From positions 51,729-115,728 of the forward strand of contig JAFTNZ010000009.1 of NCBI GenBank assembly GCA_017451645.1: a stretch of 64,000 bases of DNA, written 5' to 3'. The stretch comes from Bacteroidaceae bacterium. GTDB taxonomy: Bacteria > Bacteroidota > Bacteroidia > Bacteroidales > Bacteroidaceae. The notes under the pieces are model-generated. The model had not been told where the DNA came from. It ran no database searches and saw nothing but the letters and a program-made list of their open reading frames with translations. Shown here piece by piece: positions 1-9,151 of this stretch (its first letter is position 1; every line of letters begins with the position of its first letter). Both the position numbers and the translations under genes were made by a program.

Positions 1-2311
1 GGGTGAAGGTCTCATCGGTACAGATGGCAAAATCAACCCCAATGCCACATTGGGCTACAGCGATGGCACTCACTATTACACTCCCGATGATTGGGAAGAC
101 GAGACCATCGAGAGCCAGATGCGTCAGGAGTACAACCTGAGCATCACTGGTGGAAACAACAAGTTGAACTATTACCTTTCTGCCGGTTATCTGGAAGATG
201 GCGGTATCATCGAAGGTTCAGGTTTCAACCGTTTCACTACCCGTTTGAATGCCGACTATCAGGCCAAGAAGTGGCTGAAGGTGGGTGCCAACATGAGCTA
301 CACCAATTCTGAGAGCTTCTACCCCGGCGAGCAGACAGCAACCAACTCATCAGGTAACGCCTTCAACTTGGGTAACACCCTGGCTCCTATCTACCCGATG
401 TACGTGCGCGACGCTGCCGGCAACATCATGTACGATGAACACTTCGGCAACCCCCTCTACGACTACGGTGACGGACAGAGCACGCCCTACACACGTAACT
501 ACATGAACATGTCGAACCCCAAGGGTGACCTCACCTACGACAGCCGCGAGTACCTGATGGACATCTTTAACGGCAAGTGGTTTGCCGAAATCACTCCCAT
601 TGAGGGATTGAAGCTGACCGCCTCTTGGGGTCTGCACATGGACTACACCCGTCTCCACAACTACGAGAACAGATACTACGGACAGTCGGCCAGCTCCGGT
701 GGTTCTACCACACAGGACAACACCCGCGACTATGCCTTCAACCAGCAGTACCTGATTTCTTACATCAAGAGCTTCGGCAAGCACAACATCGACCTCTTGG
801 CCGGTTACGAATCTTATGAGCTGAACAGCGAAAACAGCTACGCATACGGCGAGGCACTCTACAAGGACAACGACTTCACTGTCAACAACACCATCAACAT
901 GAAGACCAGTGGAGGTAGCGTCGATGAGTATGCCACTCGTGGTTTCCTCGGACGCGTGAACTACAATTGGGACGAGAAATACTTCGGTAGCTTCTCATAC
1001 CGTCGCGATGCCTCTTCAGTGTTCCATCCCGACAACCGTTGGGGTAACTTCTTCTCAGCATCTGCTGCGTGGATGATTTCGAAGGAGAAGTTCATGGAAG
1101 ACGTCACTTGGGTGAACATGTTGAAGCTGAAGGCTTCGTTCGGTGAGCAGGGTAACGACTACCTGACCTACGGAAGCGGTTCGGGTCGGCTCTACGGATA
1201 CCGCAACTACGTCGTTTATCAGGACCAGTACCAGATGACCGGTGCCGATGGTGTATTCTCCGACGGAACATTGGTTTACAAAGGTAACCCCGACCTGACT
1301 TGGGAGAAGAGCAATGCCTACAACATCGGTGTGGATTTCGACCTCTTCAACCACAAGTTGAGCGGTACCATCGAATACTATGGCCGCAAGACCAGCGACA
1401 TGCTCTACTACAAGCCCGTGGCCGCTTCCAACGGTTACAGCCAGATTCCGATGAACATCGGTTCGATGACCAACTCGGGTATCGAGGTGGAACTGAACTA
1501 CCAGATTATGAACCGCAAGAACTTCAAGTGGGACGTATTCTTCAATGCCACCACCGTGAAGAACGAAATCAACGAGTTGCACCCCGACCTGAACGGTGAG
1601 TGGATCAGCGGTAGCCGCATCTACAAGGAAGGCGAATCCATGTACAACTTCTACCTCGTGAAGTATGCTGGTGTGGATGTAGCCACCGGTAAGGGTCTCT
1701 ACTGGGCCAACGACATCAAGTACGACGAGAATACCGGTGAAGAGATCAGCCGCACTCCTTACCTGACCGACAGCTGGAACGATGCTTACTCTACAGCCCG
1801 TGAAGCTACCGGCGACATCCTGCCCGATGTCTATGGAGGATTCGGCACCAACATCGAGTATCGCGGTTTCGACCTTTCTATCTCATTGGCTTACCAGCTG
1901 GGCGGTAAGATTATCGACAGCGGTTACCAGAGTCTGATGCATGCCGGTACAAGCAGTTCTGCCGGAACCAACTGGCACAAGGACATCCTGAAGGCTTGGA
2001 CTCCGGAGAACCCCTACACCGATGTGCCTGCCCTCAACTCAATGGACACTTATGCCAACCAGACGTCAGACCGTTGGTTGGTATCTTCAGACTACTTGTC
2101 AATCAACAACATCACTTTGGGCTACACCCTGCCGAAGAAGCTCACCCGCAAGCTGCAGATTGAGTCGTTGCGCATCTATGGTGCTGCCGACAATCTGGCA
2201 CTCTTCTCAGCCCGTCAGGGTCTCGACCCACGCCAAAGCTATCTGGATGCCACCAATGCCACCTACGGTGCCCTGCGCACCATCTCAGGCGGTGTAAAAC
2301 TGACATTCTAA
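1..2311 (+). CDS. susC: SusC/RagA-family TonB-dependent outer-membrane transporter, 3' part
   Basis: This is the C-terminal part of a SusC-type TonB-dependent beta-barrel that imports glycan oligosaccharides together with a SusD lipoprotein. The gene enters from the left edge with its reading frame starting at base 2; signal peptide, carboxypeptidase-like domain and plug lie outside the window. The visible roughly 769 residues are rich in alternating aromatic strands, contain barrel segments such as RVNYNWDEKYFGSFSYRRDAS, and close with the family-typical tail YGALRTISGGVKLTF, ending in Phe as barrel proteins do. SusD follows after 30 bases. Family assignment is certain; the substrate is inferred only from the pectinase gene nearby. 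Confidence 0.94.
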   Translation, partial: GEGLIGTDGKINPNATLGYSDGTHYYTPDDWEDETIESQMRQEYNLSITGGNNKLNYYLSAGYLEDGGIIEGSGFNRFTTRLNADYQAKKWLKVGANMSYTNSESFYPGEQTATNSSGNAFNLGNTLAPIYPMYVRDAAGNIMYDEHFGNPLYDYGDGQSTPYTRNYMNMSNPKGDLTYDSREYLMDIFNGKWFAEITPIEGLKLTASWGLHMDYTRLHNYENRYYGQSASSGGSTTQDNTRDYAFNQQYLISYIKSFGKHNIDLLAGYESYELNSENSYAYGEALYKDNDFTVNNTINMKTSGGSVDEYATRGFLGRVNYNWDEKYFGSFSYRRDASSVFHPDNRWGNFFSASAAWMISKEKFMEDVTWVNMLKLKASFGEQGNDYLTYGSGSGRLYGYRNYVVYQDQYQMTGADGVFSDGTLVYKGNPDLTWEKSNAYNIGVDFDLFNHKLSGTIEYYGRKTSDMLYYKPVAASNGYSQIPMNIGSMTNSGIEVELNYQIMNRKNFKWDVFFNATTVKNEINELHPDLNGEWISGSRIYKEGESMYNFYLVKYAGVDVATGKGLYWANDIKYDENTGEEISRTPYLTDSWNDAYSTAREATGDILPDVYGGFGTNIEYRGFDLSISLAYQLGGKIIDSGYQSLMHAGTSSSAGTNWHKDILKAWTPENPYTDVPALNSMDTYANQTSDRWLVSSDYLSINNITLGYTLPKKLTRKLQIESLRIYGAADNLALFSARQGLDPRQSYLDATNATYGALRTISGGVKLTF

Positions 2312-2341
2312 CCAATGTTTAACTCAAAACGAAGAACAACA

Positions 2342-3931
2342 ATGAAAAATATAAAGAATATTCTACTCGTTCCAGCCTTGGGCGGACTCGCCCTCGCCAG
2401 CTGCAACGATCTGGATACAGAGATTTTGGGCGACACCATCACCACCGACCAGAAAGAGGAGGTGATAGCAAGCAACCCTGCGATGATTGAGGCCAGCGTG
2501 ACGGCCATTACTTCGCTCTTCAGCGTATTCAACCAGCTGGGAGGCGAAACCCACGACGACTACGGCTATCCCTCAGTGATGCTGCAGATGGAGACCCGCG
2601 GTCAGGACGTAGTGAGCGACAACATCGGTTACAACTGGTACGGCTACACCCTGCAGCTCGATGACCACGACTACTCATGGCGCTTCACCCGCCTGTTCTG
2701 GAACAACATGTATGCCCGCACGTATGCCTGCAACGAGGTGTTGAGCGTGATTGACCCCGCTACGGAAGACGACGAACTGAAGTTCTATCTGGCACAGGCT
2801 TACGCTGTGCGTGCCTTCAACTACTTCAATCTGGCACAGATGTACCAGCACACCTACACCGCTGCAAAGGATTCGCTCTGTGTACCCCTGATTCTCGACA
2901 CCAATGCAGCCGATGCAGCCTCCAATGGCTGTCCGCGTGCCACTGTAGAGGAGACTTATACCCAGATTATGAGCGACCTCAACAATGCCGTCACACTGCT
3001 CGAAAGCTCTTCGAAGCAGCGTGCTGACAAACGCTATGTCAATGCTGCCGTAGCTTACGGTCTGCGTGCCCGTGTCAACCTGGTGATGAACAATTGGGCA
3101 GCAGCTGCCGAGGATGCCGAAAAGGCCATCAGCCTGAGCGGAGCCACCCCCTACAGCATCGCAGAAGTGTCTGTACCCACCTTCACCAGCATGACCGAGC
3201 CTTCTTGGATGTGGGGTATCAAAATTGCTGAGACGGATGATGTCGTAGAGACTTGGATCATCAACTGGCCGTCACACATGGGTTCGCTGAACTACGGTTA
3301 TGCCAGCGTGGGTGCATGGCGTCGCGTCAACAAGGCACTCTACAAGAGCATCCCTGCCACCGATGTGCGCAAGGGCTGGTTCCTCAACGAGGAGTGCACT
3401 TCAGCCAACCTCAACGACGATCAGAAGGCTTACGTCGAAGATTATGCCATGCCTCCCTACACACACGTGAAGTTCGCTCCCTACAAGAACGAGTTGGGTA
3501 CATCTACCAATGCCTGCGACATTCCTTTGATGCGTGTGGAGGAGATGTACCTCATCGTGGCCGAGGCCAAGGGTATGCAGAATCCGGGCGAAGGTGCCAA
3601 AGCACTGCAGGATTTCGTCAAGGCTTACCGCGACCCGTCATACACCTGCAATGCCTCATCGGCCACAGCCGTACAGAATGCAGTGTGGATGCAGCGCCGC
3701 ATCGAGTTGTGGGGTGAGGGTCACTCCTACTTCGACCTGATGCGTCTGCAGAAACCCATCGACCGTCGTGGCGGTGGCTATGCTGCCGATCTGGTTTACA
3801 ACGTTCCTGCCGGAGACCCCGTGCGTATCTTCATGATTCCGCAGAACGAAATCCAGAACAACCCGCAGATTGGCGAAAATCAGAACAACCCGAATGCCGG
3901 CATGCCGACTCCTGTACCTGATGTAGAATAA
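2342..3931 (+). CDS. susD: SusD/RagB-family nutrient-binding outer-membrane lipoprotein
   Basis: This is a surface lipoprotein that forms the lid of the SusC transporter and binds glycan chains. The ATG at 2342 is preferred because it gives a signal peptide with lipobox LALASC and acylated Cys21; an upstream in-frame ATG at 2315 would only add nine residues before it. The 529-residue length is normal. The N-terminal half has the helical TPR-like pattern (AQAYAVRAFNYFNLAQMYQ near residue 150), and the C-terminus has the SusD signature RIFMIPQNEIQNNPQIGEN, near residues 497-515. It is co-transcribed with susC and the lipoprotein at 3964. Confidence 0.96.
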   Translation: MKNIKNILLVPALGGLALASCNDLDTEILGDTITTDQKEEVIASNPAMIEASVTAITSLFSVFNQLGGETHDDYGYPSVMLQMETRGQDVVSDNIGYNWYGYTLQLDDHDYSWRFTRLFWNNMYARTYACNEVLSVIDPATEDDELKFYLAQAYAVRAFNYFNLAQMYQHTYTAAKDSLCVPLILDTNAADAASNGCPRATVEETYTQIMSDLNNAVTLLESSSKQRADKRYVNAAVAYGLRARVNLVMNNWAAAAEDAEKAISLSGATPYSIAEVSVPTFTSMTEPSWMWGIKIAETDDVVETWIINWPSHMGSLNYGYASVGAWRRVNKALYKSIPATDVRKGWFLNEECTSANLNDDQKAYVEDYAMPPYTHVKFAPYKNELGTSTNACDIPLMRVEEMYLIVAEAKGMQNPGEGAKALQDFVKAYRDPSYTCNASSATAVQNAVWMQRRIELWGEGHSYFDLMRLQKPIDRRGGGYAADLVYNVPAGDPVRIFMIPQNEIQNNPQIGENQNNPNAGMPTPVPDVE

Positions 3932-3963
3932 AGTATAATCCACACATTTAAAGAAACAACATT

Positions 3964-4824
3964 ATGAAACTGTATAAATCATTCCTGTTTTCAGCCTTGG
4001 CAGCCACCGCTGCCCTGGCTACCTCATGTAGCGACGAGGGAGAATGGGCAGCCTATCCGCAGGACACTACAGCCTATTCGTTCGCTCAGGCCACCAACAA
4101 TTACAACTTGGTTCCGACCGACGAAATCCCCGACTCGATAGAAGTGAGGGTGCGCCGCAACAACACCGAAGGCGAAGTGACCCTTCCCCTCATCGTGGAG
4201 TATAGCGGCAGTGTGCTCAAGGCCGACACACTCGTTACATTTGCCGACGGCAACAACGAAGCCACCTGCTTCATCCACTTCCTCAGCGAGCCCGTCATCG
4301 GACAGACAGAAACGATGACCATCGCTTTCGACACCCTGACAGAAGTCAGCCTCACAGGCAGTGGCACAATGGCGGTCAGCTTCCTGCTCGACTATACTTG
4401 GCTGCCTGCCGGTTCATGTAACTTTATCTCCGATTGGGAGGGCACCGAAGGTACCGTGCAAATCCAGCGGGCCAACGAGTATGAGGGCAACCTCTACCGC
4501 CTCGTCAGCCCCTACAATGTGTTGGCTCCCGACTATTGCCCCAATCCGGGCTACCACCTGCAGTTCTATCTCGATGAGAACTATGAACCGTTGGGTATGC
4601 CCCGCTTCCAGAACATCGGTGAGGCAGCAAGTGCCGGTGGATACTGGACACTCTATTATAGCGCCTCAGCAGAGTACTGTTCATTCACCCGTGAAGGAAC
4701 TCTATTCACCATCAATGGTGCATGGGCTACTGGTGATGCCAACATGGGTTATTCACTTGCGTACTATGCTACTGAAATGTTCGATTGGAACGACGGTTAT
4801 CCCGGAACTGTAGCAGCAGAATAA
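3964..4824 (+). CDS. Predicted surface glycan-binding lipoprotein of the Sus operon
   Basis: This 286-residue lipoprotein has signal peptide MKLYKSFLFSALAATAALA and lipobox LATSC (Cys22). The SDEGEW stretch after the cysteine is acidic, as in surface-exposed Bacteroidales lipoproteins. The rest is beta-rich: residues 45-140 (RRNNTEGEVTLPLIVEY... and SFLLDYTW) resemble Ig/Calx-beta-like repeats, followed by a Tyr/Trp-rich domain. It lies in the place usually held by SusE/SusF-like binding proteins, 32 bases after susD, and is the last gene before a terminator. I do not recognise a specific named family, so binding of the transported glycan is inferred from context. Confidence 0.83.
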   Translation: MKLYKSFLFSALAATAALATSCSDEGEWAAYPQDTTAYSFAQATNNYNLVPTDEIPDSIEVRVRRNNTEGEVTLPLIVEYSGSVLKADTLVTFADGNNEATCFIHFLSEPVIGQTETMTIAFDTLTEVSLTGSGTMAVSFLLDYTWLPAGSCNFISDWEGTEGTVQIQRANEYEGNLYRLVSPYNVLAPDYCPNPGYHLQFYLDENYEPLGMPRFQNIGEAASAGGYWTLYYSASAEYCSFTREGTLFTINGAWATGDANMGYSLAYYATEMFDWNDGYPGTVAAE

Positions 4825-4870
4825 AGCATTTCATCGTCAATTGTCCATTCAATTGACACATTCAACCCGT

Positions 4871-4908
4871 GGAGCTGTGCCGAAGTGATTCGGTACAGCT
4901 CCTTTGCT
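4871..4908 (+). terminator. Intrinsic terminator of the susCD operon
   Basis: A 14-bp stem (GGAGCTGTGCCGAA paired with TTCGGTACAGCTCC, one G-U pair) with a 4-base loop is followed by a T-rich run. It lies 46 bases after the lipoprotein stop. A separate perfect 8-bp inverted repeat, GTCAATTG / CAATTGAC, sits just before it at 4836-4857. Confidence 0.75.
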
Positions 4909-5039
4909 TTATGACATTTTTCAGACTCCATCCAGAGGAATTTGTAATTCGAATTTATTGCTGTCCGGTAAAAGAAGCAAAACTCAGGGTAATAGTCAAA
5001 AAACACCCACCGATGTACCTGATTCCCAAAATTTCTCCG

Positions 5040-5048
5040 TACATTTGC
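5040..5048 (+). promoter_or_regulatory. Putative -7 promoter element of the PL1 lyase gene
   Basis: TACATTTGC matches the Bacteroidota -7 consensus TAnnTTTG. No clear TTTG was found 19-21 bases upstream. Predicted transcription would start about 30 bases before the ATG at 5085, after the terminator of the sus genes, so the lyase may be transcribed on its own. Confidence 0.5.
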
Positions 5049-5084
5049 ACCCGACATATTGACAAGACTGAATCCACGAAGATT

Positions 5085-7304
5085 ATGACAAACAAAAGAT
5101 TATCCCTGCTGACGGCACTCTGCCTGTTGCTGACAGCCCCCCTGTATGCACTCACCATCAACGAAACAGGCGGATGGTTCGAGTCCGGCTACGTCACCTG
5201 GACTCCTGTGGAGGGAGCCTCCTCCTATCAGGTCTATTGCGCTCCCGAAGGGGGCAGCTACACACTGCTTGATGCACCGTTGGTGCGCAACTACGGCACC
5301 TACGGACGGGCCGATGCCGTGGGACTGACAGCGGACGAATACCGCTTCAAGGTGGTGGCCGTGGATGCTGACGGACAGCCCATCGAGGGAGAAACGGCTG
5401 AGACGGCCCCCTTCACCGTCCGCGCACACGACCGCGCAGGATTTGCCCACCTTAACCATCAGGGGGTGGGAGCCTACAACGACGACGGCTCGCTGAAGAG
5501 CGGCGCCAAGGTGCTCTACATCACCGCTGCCACGGCCAAGACCGTGACCTGCGACATCGCCACCAAGAGCAACGGCACCAAGCAGACCTTCACCGGCTTG
5601 CAGGCCATCATCGATGCCAAGCAGAAGGGCTACGACCTGACGCCGCTGGCCATCCGCCTCATCGGCACCATCGAAGCGACAGACATGGACAAGTTCTCCA
5701 GCAGTGCCGAAGGACTGCAAATCAAGGGAAAGAATGCCGCCGCCGAAATGAACATCACTCTGGAAGGCATCGGCAACGATGCCACCATCCGGGGATTCGG
5801 CATCCTGATGCGAAACTGCAAAAGCGTGGAACTGCGCAACTTTGCCATCATGCTCTGCATGGACGACTGCGTATCCATCGACTCCGACAACAGCAACTGC
5901 TGGGTGCATAACATCGATTTCTTTTACGGACAGACAGGAGGCGACAGCGACCAGGCCAAGGGCGACGGCTCGCTCGACTGCAAGGGCGACTCGAAGTACA
6001 TGACTTTCTCCTACAACCACTTCTGGGACTGCGGCAAAATGGCACTCTGCGGTATGACCAGCGAAAGCGGCGAGAACTTCATCTCGTACCACCACAACTG
6101 GTTCGATCACAGCGACTCGCGCCACCCCCGCGTGCGCACCATGACGGTGCACGTCTATAACAACTACTTCGACGGTGTATCGAAATACGGTGTAGGAGCC
6201 ACCTCAGGCAGCAACGTCTTCGTGGAAAGCAACTACTTCCGCAACACCAACAAGCCCATGCTCATCTCGCTGCAAGGCTCCGACCTCGGCAGCGATGGCA
6301 AAGGCACCTTCTCCGGCGAAGACGGTGGCATGATAAAGGCTTTCGGCAACGTCTATGCCGAGCAGTCGGCCAACTTCAGACTGGTGACCCACAAACAGAG
6401 TGCCACGGCCTTCGACTGCTACGAGGCCGACTCGCGCGACGAACAAGTGCCGGCCACCTACAAGACCCTCGTGGGAGGCACCACCTACAACAATTTCGAC
6501 ACCGACCCCACCAAAATGTATGCCTACACCGCCGACCCGGCCACAGACATCCCCACTATCGTATGCGGACAATACGGTGCCGGACGTATGCAGCAGGGCG
6601 ACTTCCAATGGACTTTCGACAACAGCGTGGATGACACCGATTACGAGGTGAACACTGCCCTCAAGGCTGCCATCACGGCCTATGCCCCCACCCTCGTGGG
6701 ACTTTTCGACGGCTCCACCTCCGGAGGAGAAGATGACAATGATGACACAGGCAATGACAATACCGGAGGTGACAACACCGGTGGAGACACCGGCAGCGAC
6801 GACGAACCCCCCACCCTGCCCGCTGACGGCGACTATGCCTGCCACTTCACCGGCAAGAAGCCTTCGAACAGTTTCTACACCATCACCGGCAACTACAGCA
6901 ACAGCAAGGGACAGGCCACTGTGGGAGGCACCACCTACACCGACTGCCTGAAGATTGAGAGCAAAACCTCCATCACCTTCACCATTGCCCAGCCAATGAC
7001 ACTCACCCTCGTCTTTGCCGAAGGCACCGTGCCCGACATCAAGATAGACGGCGAGAAGCTGACCGCCACCGGAAGCAACATCATCACCTGCCCGCTGGAA
7101 GCCGGCACGCACGAAATCACCAAGGCCAGCACCTTTAACCTCTTCTACATCAACCTCACTCCGGTAGCCGATGCCATCAGCCGGCCCACCCTGTCGGCCC
7201 CCATTGCCGATGCCCCCATCTACGACCTCACCGGCCGCAGGCTCAACAGTGTTCCCCAAAAGGGCATCTACCTCCAAGGAGGGAAGAAACGGGTGGTAAA
7301 GTAG
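5085..7304 (+). CDS. Secreted multidomain pectate lyase, PL1 family
   Basis: It cleaves polygalacturonate by beta-elimination at the cell surface or outside the cell. The ATG at 5085 gives a classical signal peptide (MTNKRLSLLTALCLLLTAPLYA); longer in-frame extensions overlap the promoter and lack a signal peptide. Residues 25-115 form an Ig/FN3-like module, and about 115-510 the right-handed beta-helix. The PL1 signature YHHNWFDHSDSRHPRVR, with the catalytic-site Arg, is near residues 335-351. A Gly/Asp/Thr-rich linker (about 547-575) leads to a small beta domain with a Cys pair. The end, IYDLTGRRL...GIYL, resembles Bacteroidota C-terminal sorting tails. The 739-residue length reflects these extra domains. 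Confidence 0.93.
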   Translation: MTNKRLSLLTALCLLLTAPLYALTINETGGWFESGYVTWTPVEGASSYQVYCAPEGGSYTLLDAPLVRNYGTYGRADAVGLTADEYRFKVVAVDADGQPIEGETAETAPFTVRAHDRAGFAHLNHQGVGAYNDDGSLKSGAKVLYITAATAKTVTCDIATKSNGTKQTFTGLQAIIDAKQKGYDLTPLAIRLIGTIEATDMDKFSSSAEGLQIKGKNAAAEMNITLEGIGNDATIRGFGILMRNCKSVELRNFAIMLCMDDCVSIDSDNSNCWVHNIDFFYGQTGGDSDQAKGDGSLDCKGDSKYMTFSYNHFWDCGKMALCGMTSESGENFISYHHNWFDHSDSRHPRVRTMTVHVYNNYFDGVSKYGVGATSGSNVFVESNYFRNTNKPMLISLQGSDLGSDGKGTFSGEDGGMIKAFGNVYAEQSANFRLVTHKQSATAFDCYEADSRDEQVPATYKTLVGGTTYNNFDTDPTKMYAYTADPATDIPTIVCGQYGAGRMQQGDFQWTFDNSVDDTDYEVNTALKAAITAYAPTLVGLFDGSTSGGEDDNDDTGNDNTGGDNTGGDTGSDDEPPTLPADGDYACHFTGKKPSNSFYTITGNYSNSKGQATVGGTTYTDCLKIESKTSITFTIAQPMTLTLVFAEGTVPDIKIDGEKLTATGSNIITCPLEAGTHEITKASTFNLFYINLTPVADAISRPTLSAPIADAPIYDLTGRRLNSVPQKGIYLQGGKKRVVK

Positions 7305-7344
7305 GAGCACAAAGCCGGAGGGATTACCCATATAGGAACAACAC

Positions 7345-7386
7345 AAAAAGCCAATCGCAGAAATCAAGAAGTGCGATTGGCTTTTT
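7345..7386 (+). terminator. Intrinsic terminator after the PL1 lyase
   Basis: AAAAAGCCAATCGCA and TGCGATTGGCTTTTT form a perfect 15-bp inverted repeat with a 12-base loop. The T-run lies in the 3' arm. It separates the lyase from the efflux operon. Confidence 0.82.
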
Positions 7387-7450
7387 GTATAATAGAGTAA
7401 CGTTTCTATTCAAACTGCAATCAAATTCCATAGAATTGCCTATCAATTCT

Positions 7451-7534
7451 TTATCCCAAGCCTTGGGATAAGTAAATCAAGGCTTGGTTCAATTATCCCA
7501 AAGCTTGGGATAAGTAAACCAAAGCTTGGGATAA
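7451..7534. repeat. Four tandem 21-bp palindromic units, candidate enhancer (UAS) for the NtrC-type regulator
   Basis: The 84 bases divide exactly into four 21-mers: 7451-7471, 7472-7492, 7493-7513 and 7514-7534. Unit 1 is a perfect palindrome, TTATCCCAAG-C-CTTGGGATAA. Unit 3 differs by one base, and units 2 and 4 share the CAAGGCTTGG / CCAAAGCTTGG core but begin GTAAA. A 21-bp period keeps all cores on one face of the helix. The array lies about 195-280 bases before the predicted start of the sigma-54 promoter at 7701, a usual distance for enhancer-binding activators. Binding by the regulator at 14317 is inferred, not shown. Confidence 0.82.
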
Positions 7535-7700
7535 GTTATCTTTCGGCACTTTTAGTTGTTTTGAAGGCCATTCGTTATGAATCTTGTGGCTGTTCCCATT
7601 TTCTTCGATGTCCGCCTGTGCCTACCGAGAGTGGACAGAGTGTCCGTTTTCGGACAGTGGGTGTTTTCGGGTTTCCGCTATAAATCAACCACTTGCATGT

Positions 7701-7717
7701 TTGGCACAGGATTTGCA
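7701..7717 (+). promoter_or_regulatory. Sigma-54 (RpoN) -24/-12 promoter of the efflux operon
   Basis: TTGGCACAGGATTTGCA matches the RpoN consensus YTGGCACrNNNNTTGCW. The invariant GG (7703-7704) and GC (7715-7716) are separated by exactly ten bases. Predicted transcription would start near 7728, about 28 bases before the adaptor ATG. The operon encodes an activator with a GSFTGA loop, the part that contacts sigma-54, and there are tandem palindromes upstream. No competing TAnnTTTG element is evident here. Confidence 0.8.
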
Positions 7718-7755
7718 CTTTATTATGGCGGAAACGAAAAAAACAAAAAACGAAT

Positions 7756-9009
7756 ATGGACAGAGAAATACCCAAAGAAGAGAGAAGAAAGCGCCTGCGC
7801 CGCCAAGTGCTTGTAGGCACAGGCATCGTGGCCGTGGGCTTTGCTGCCATAATGGGGCTGACCCGTTGGGCACAAAGTGGTGTGCAGCTGGCCGACCTGA
7901 AGACGAGCACCGTGGAGCGCGGAGCCATCGAAGTGAGTGTGGCAGCCGTGGGACGCGTAGTGCCTGCCGCCGAGGAGCTGATGACCTCGCCCATCACATC
8001 GCGCATTGTGGAGGTCTATTGCAAAGAGGGCGACAGCGTGGCGGCCGGCACCCCCATCCTGCGACTCGACCTGCAGAGCACCGAGACCAGCTACCGCAAA
8101 CTGTTGGACGAGGAGCAGATGAAACACTACCAGCTGGAGCAGCTGCGGCTGAACAACCTGACGCGGCTGAGCGACCTGCAGATGAACATCCGTGTGAGCG
8201 AAATGAAACTGAACCGCCTGGAAGTGGAGCTGCGCAACGAGCGCTACCTCGACAGCCTTGGTTCGGGCACCACCGACAAGGTGCGTCAGGCCGAACTGGC
8301 CTACAACACAGGCTGCCTGGAGCTGGAGCAACTGCGCCAGCAGTACACCAACGAGCAACAAGTGCGCGAGGCCGACCTGAAGGTGAAGGAATTGGAACTG
8401 GAAATCTTCCGGAAAAACCTGGCCGAGACACGCCGCACACTGGAGGACGCACAGATACGCGCACCACGGGCGGGCATCCTCACCTATATAAATAGCCAGA
8501 TAGGCACACAGGTGTCTCAGGGCAGTCAGGTAGCCACGCTCTCCGACCTCTCGAACTTCAAACTGGAAGTAGAGATGGCCGATGCCTACGCTGACCGTGT
8601 GCGGGTGGGAGTCAAAGCCGTCATCCGCATCGGCACGGACGAACTGGAGGGACGGGTGACGAGCATCACGCCCCTGTCGAAGGATGGCATCATCAGTTTT
8701 GTGGTGCATCCGCTCGACCCACGCCACCGCCGCCTGCGCTCGGGACTGAATGCCGACGTGCATGTGGTGGGCAGCGTGAAGGACAATGCCCTGCGCATTG
8801 CCAACGGCTCGTACTACCTCGGCAGCGGACAGACGCAGCTCTTCGTCCTCTCGCCCGACGGACAGACGCTCAACCGCCGCACCGTCCGACTGGGCGAAAG
8901 CAGCTACCGGTATGTGGAGGTCGTCGAAGGGCTTAACCCCGGCGAACAGGTCGTCATCAGCGACATGGCACGCTGGAAGGAGTATGAGAAACTGAAAGTG
9001 GAAAGGTAA
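7756..9009 (+). CDS. Periplasmic adaptor (HlyD/MacA-type membrane fusion protein) of an ABC efflux system
   Basis: This adaptor links an inner-membrane ABC transporter to an outer-membrane TolC channel. From the ATG at 7756 the protein is 417 residues. A basic N-terminus and one membrane anchor (about residues 16-36, VLVGTGIVAVGFAAIMGL) are followed by a split biotinyl-lipoyl domain (VYCKEGDSVAAGTPILRLD and RAPRAGILTYINSQIGTQV), a long alpha-hairpin between them (about 95-230, many Leu/Glu/Arg heptads), then beta-barrel and membrane-proximal domains. An upstream extension to 7693 would overlap the sigma-54 promoter, so it is rejected. It is the first gene of the operon; the substrate is unknown. 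Confidence 0.92.
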   Translation: MDREIPKEERRKRLRRQVLVGTGIVAVGFAAIMGLTRWAQSGVQLADLKTSTVERGAIEVSVAAVGRVVPAAEELMTSPITSRIVEVYCKEGDSVAAGTPILRLDLQSTETSYRKLLDEEQMKHYQLEQLRLNNLTRLSDLQMNIRVSEMKLNRLEVELRNERYLDSLGSGTTDKVRQAELAYNTGCLELEQLRQQYTNEQQVREADLKVKELELEIFRKNLAETRRTLEDAQIRAPRAGILTYINSQIGTQVSQGSQVATLSDLSNFKLEVEMADAYADRVRVGVKAVIRIGTDELEGRVTSITPLSKDGIISFVVHPLDPRHRRLRSGLNADVHVVGSVKDNALRIANGSYYLGSGQTQLFVLSPDGQTLNRRTVRLGESSYRYVEVVEGLNPGEQVVISDMARWKEYEKLKVER

Positions 9010-9025
9010 TAACGGCCCCCCTGAA

Positions 9026-9135
9026 GACCCTCCCTAACCCTCCCTGTGAGGGAGGGGATTAAATAGAAAACACTATAAATAAACAACGGATTCTATCTGA
9101 GTTCCCTCCCTCACAGGGAGGGTTAGGGTGGGTCC
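9026..9135. repeat. GC-rich inverted-repeat element, copy A1
   Basis: Two arms of about 31 bases (9026-9056 and 9105-9135) are inverted copies with one mismatch. They flank about 48 bases of AT-rich sequence. Each arm also has its own hairpin, CCCTCCC-TGTGA-GGGAGGG. It fills the adaptor/permease junction. Copy A2 at 11796-11918 shares both arms and the interior (AAATAAACAA, then CGGA.TCTATCTGAGTTCC). Confidence 0.88.
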
Positions 9136-9151
9136 GATAAATAATACTTTT

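Noticed and set aside
5100-6152. 350-residue open frame on the - strand inside the PL1 gene
   Set aside because: It is a shadow of a GC-rich real gene; composition (Val/His/Gly-rich, no motif) is not protein-like. The same holds for other long antisense frames, e.g. 12912-14315 and 17480-18265.
7451-7534. Intrinsic terminator or simple-sequence expansion in place of enhancer units
   Set aside because: No T-run follows the dyads, a strong terminator already lies at 7345-7386, and the exact 21-bp phasing with alternating units fits binding sites better.
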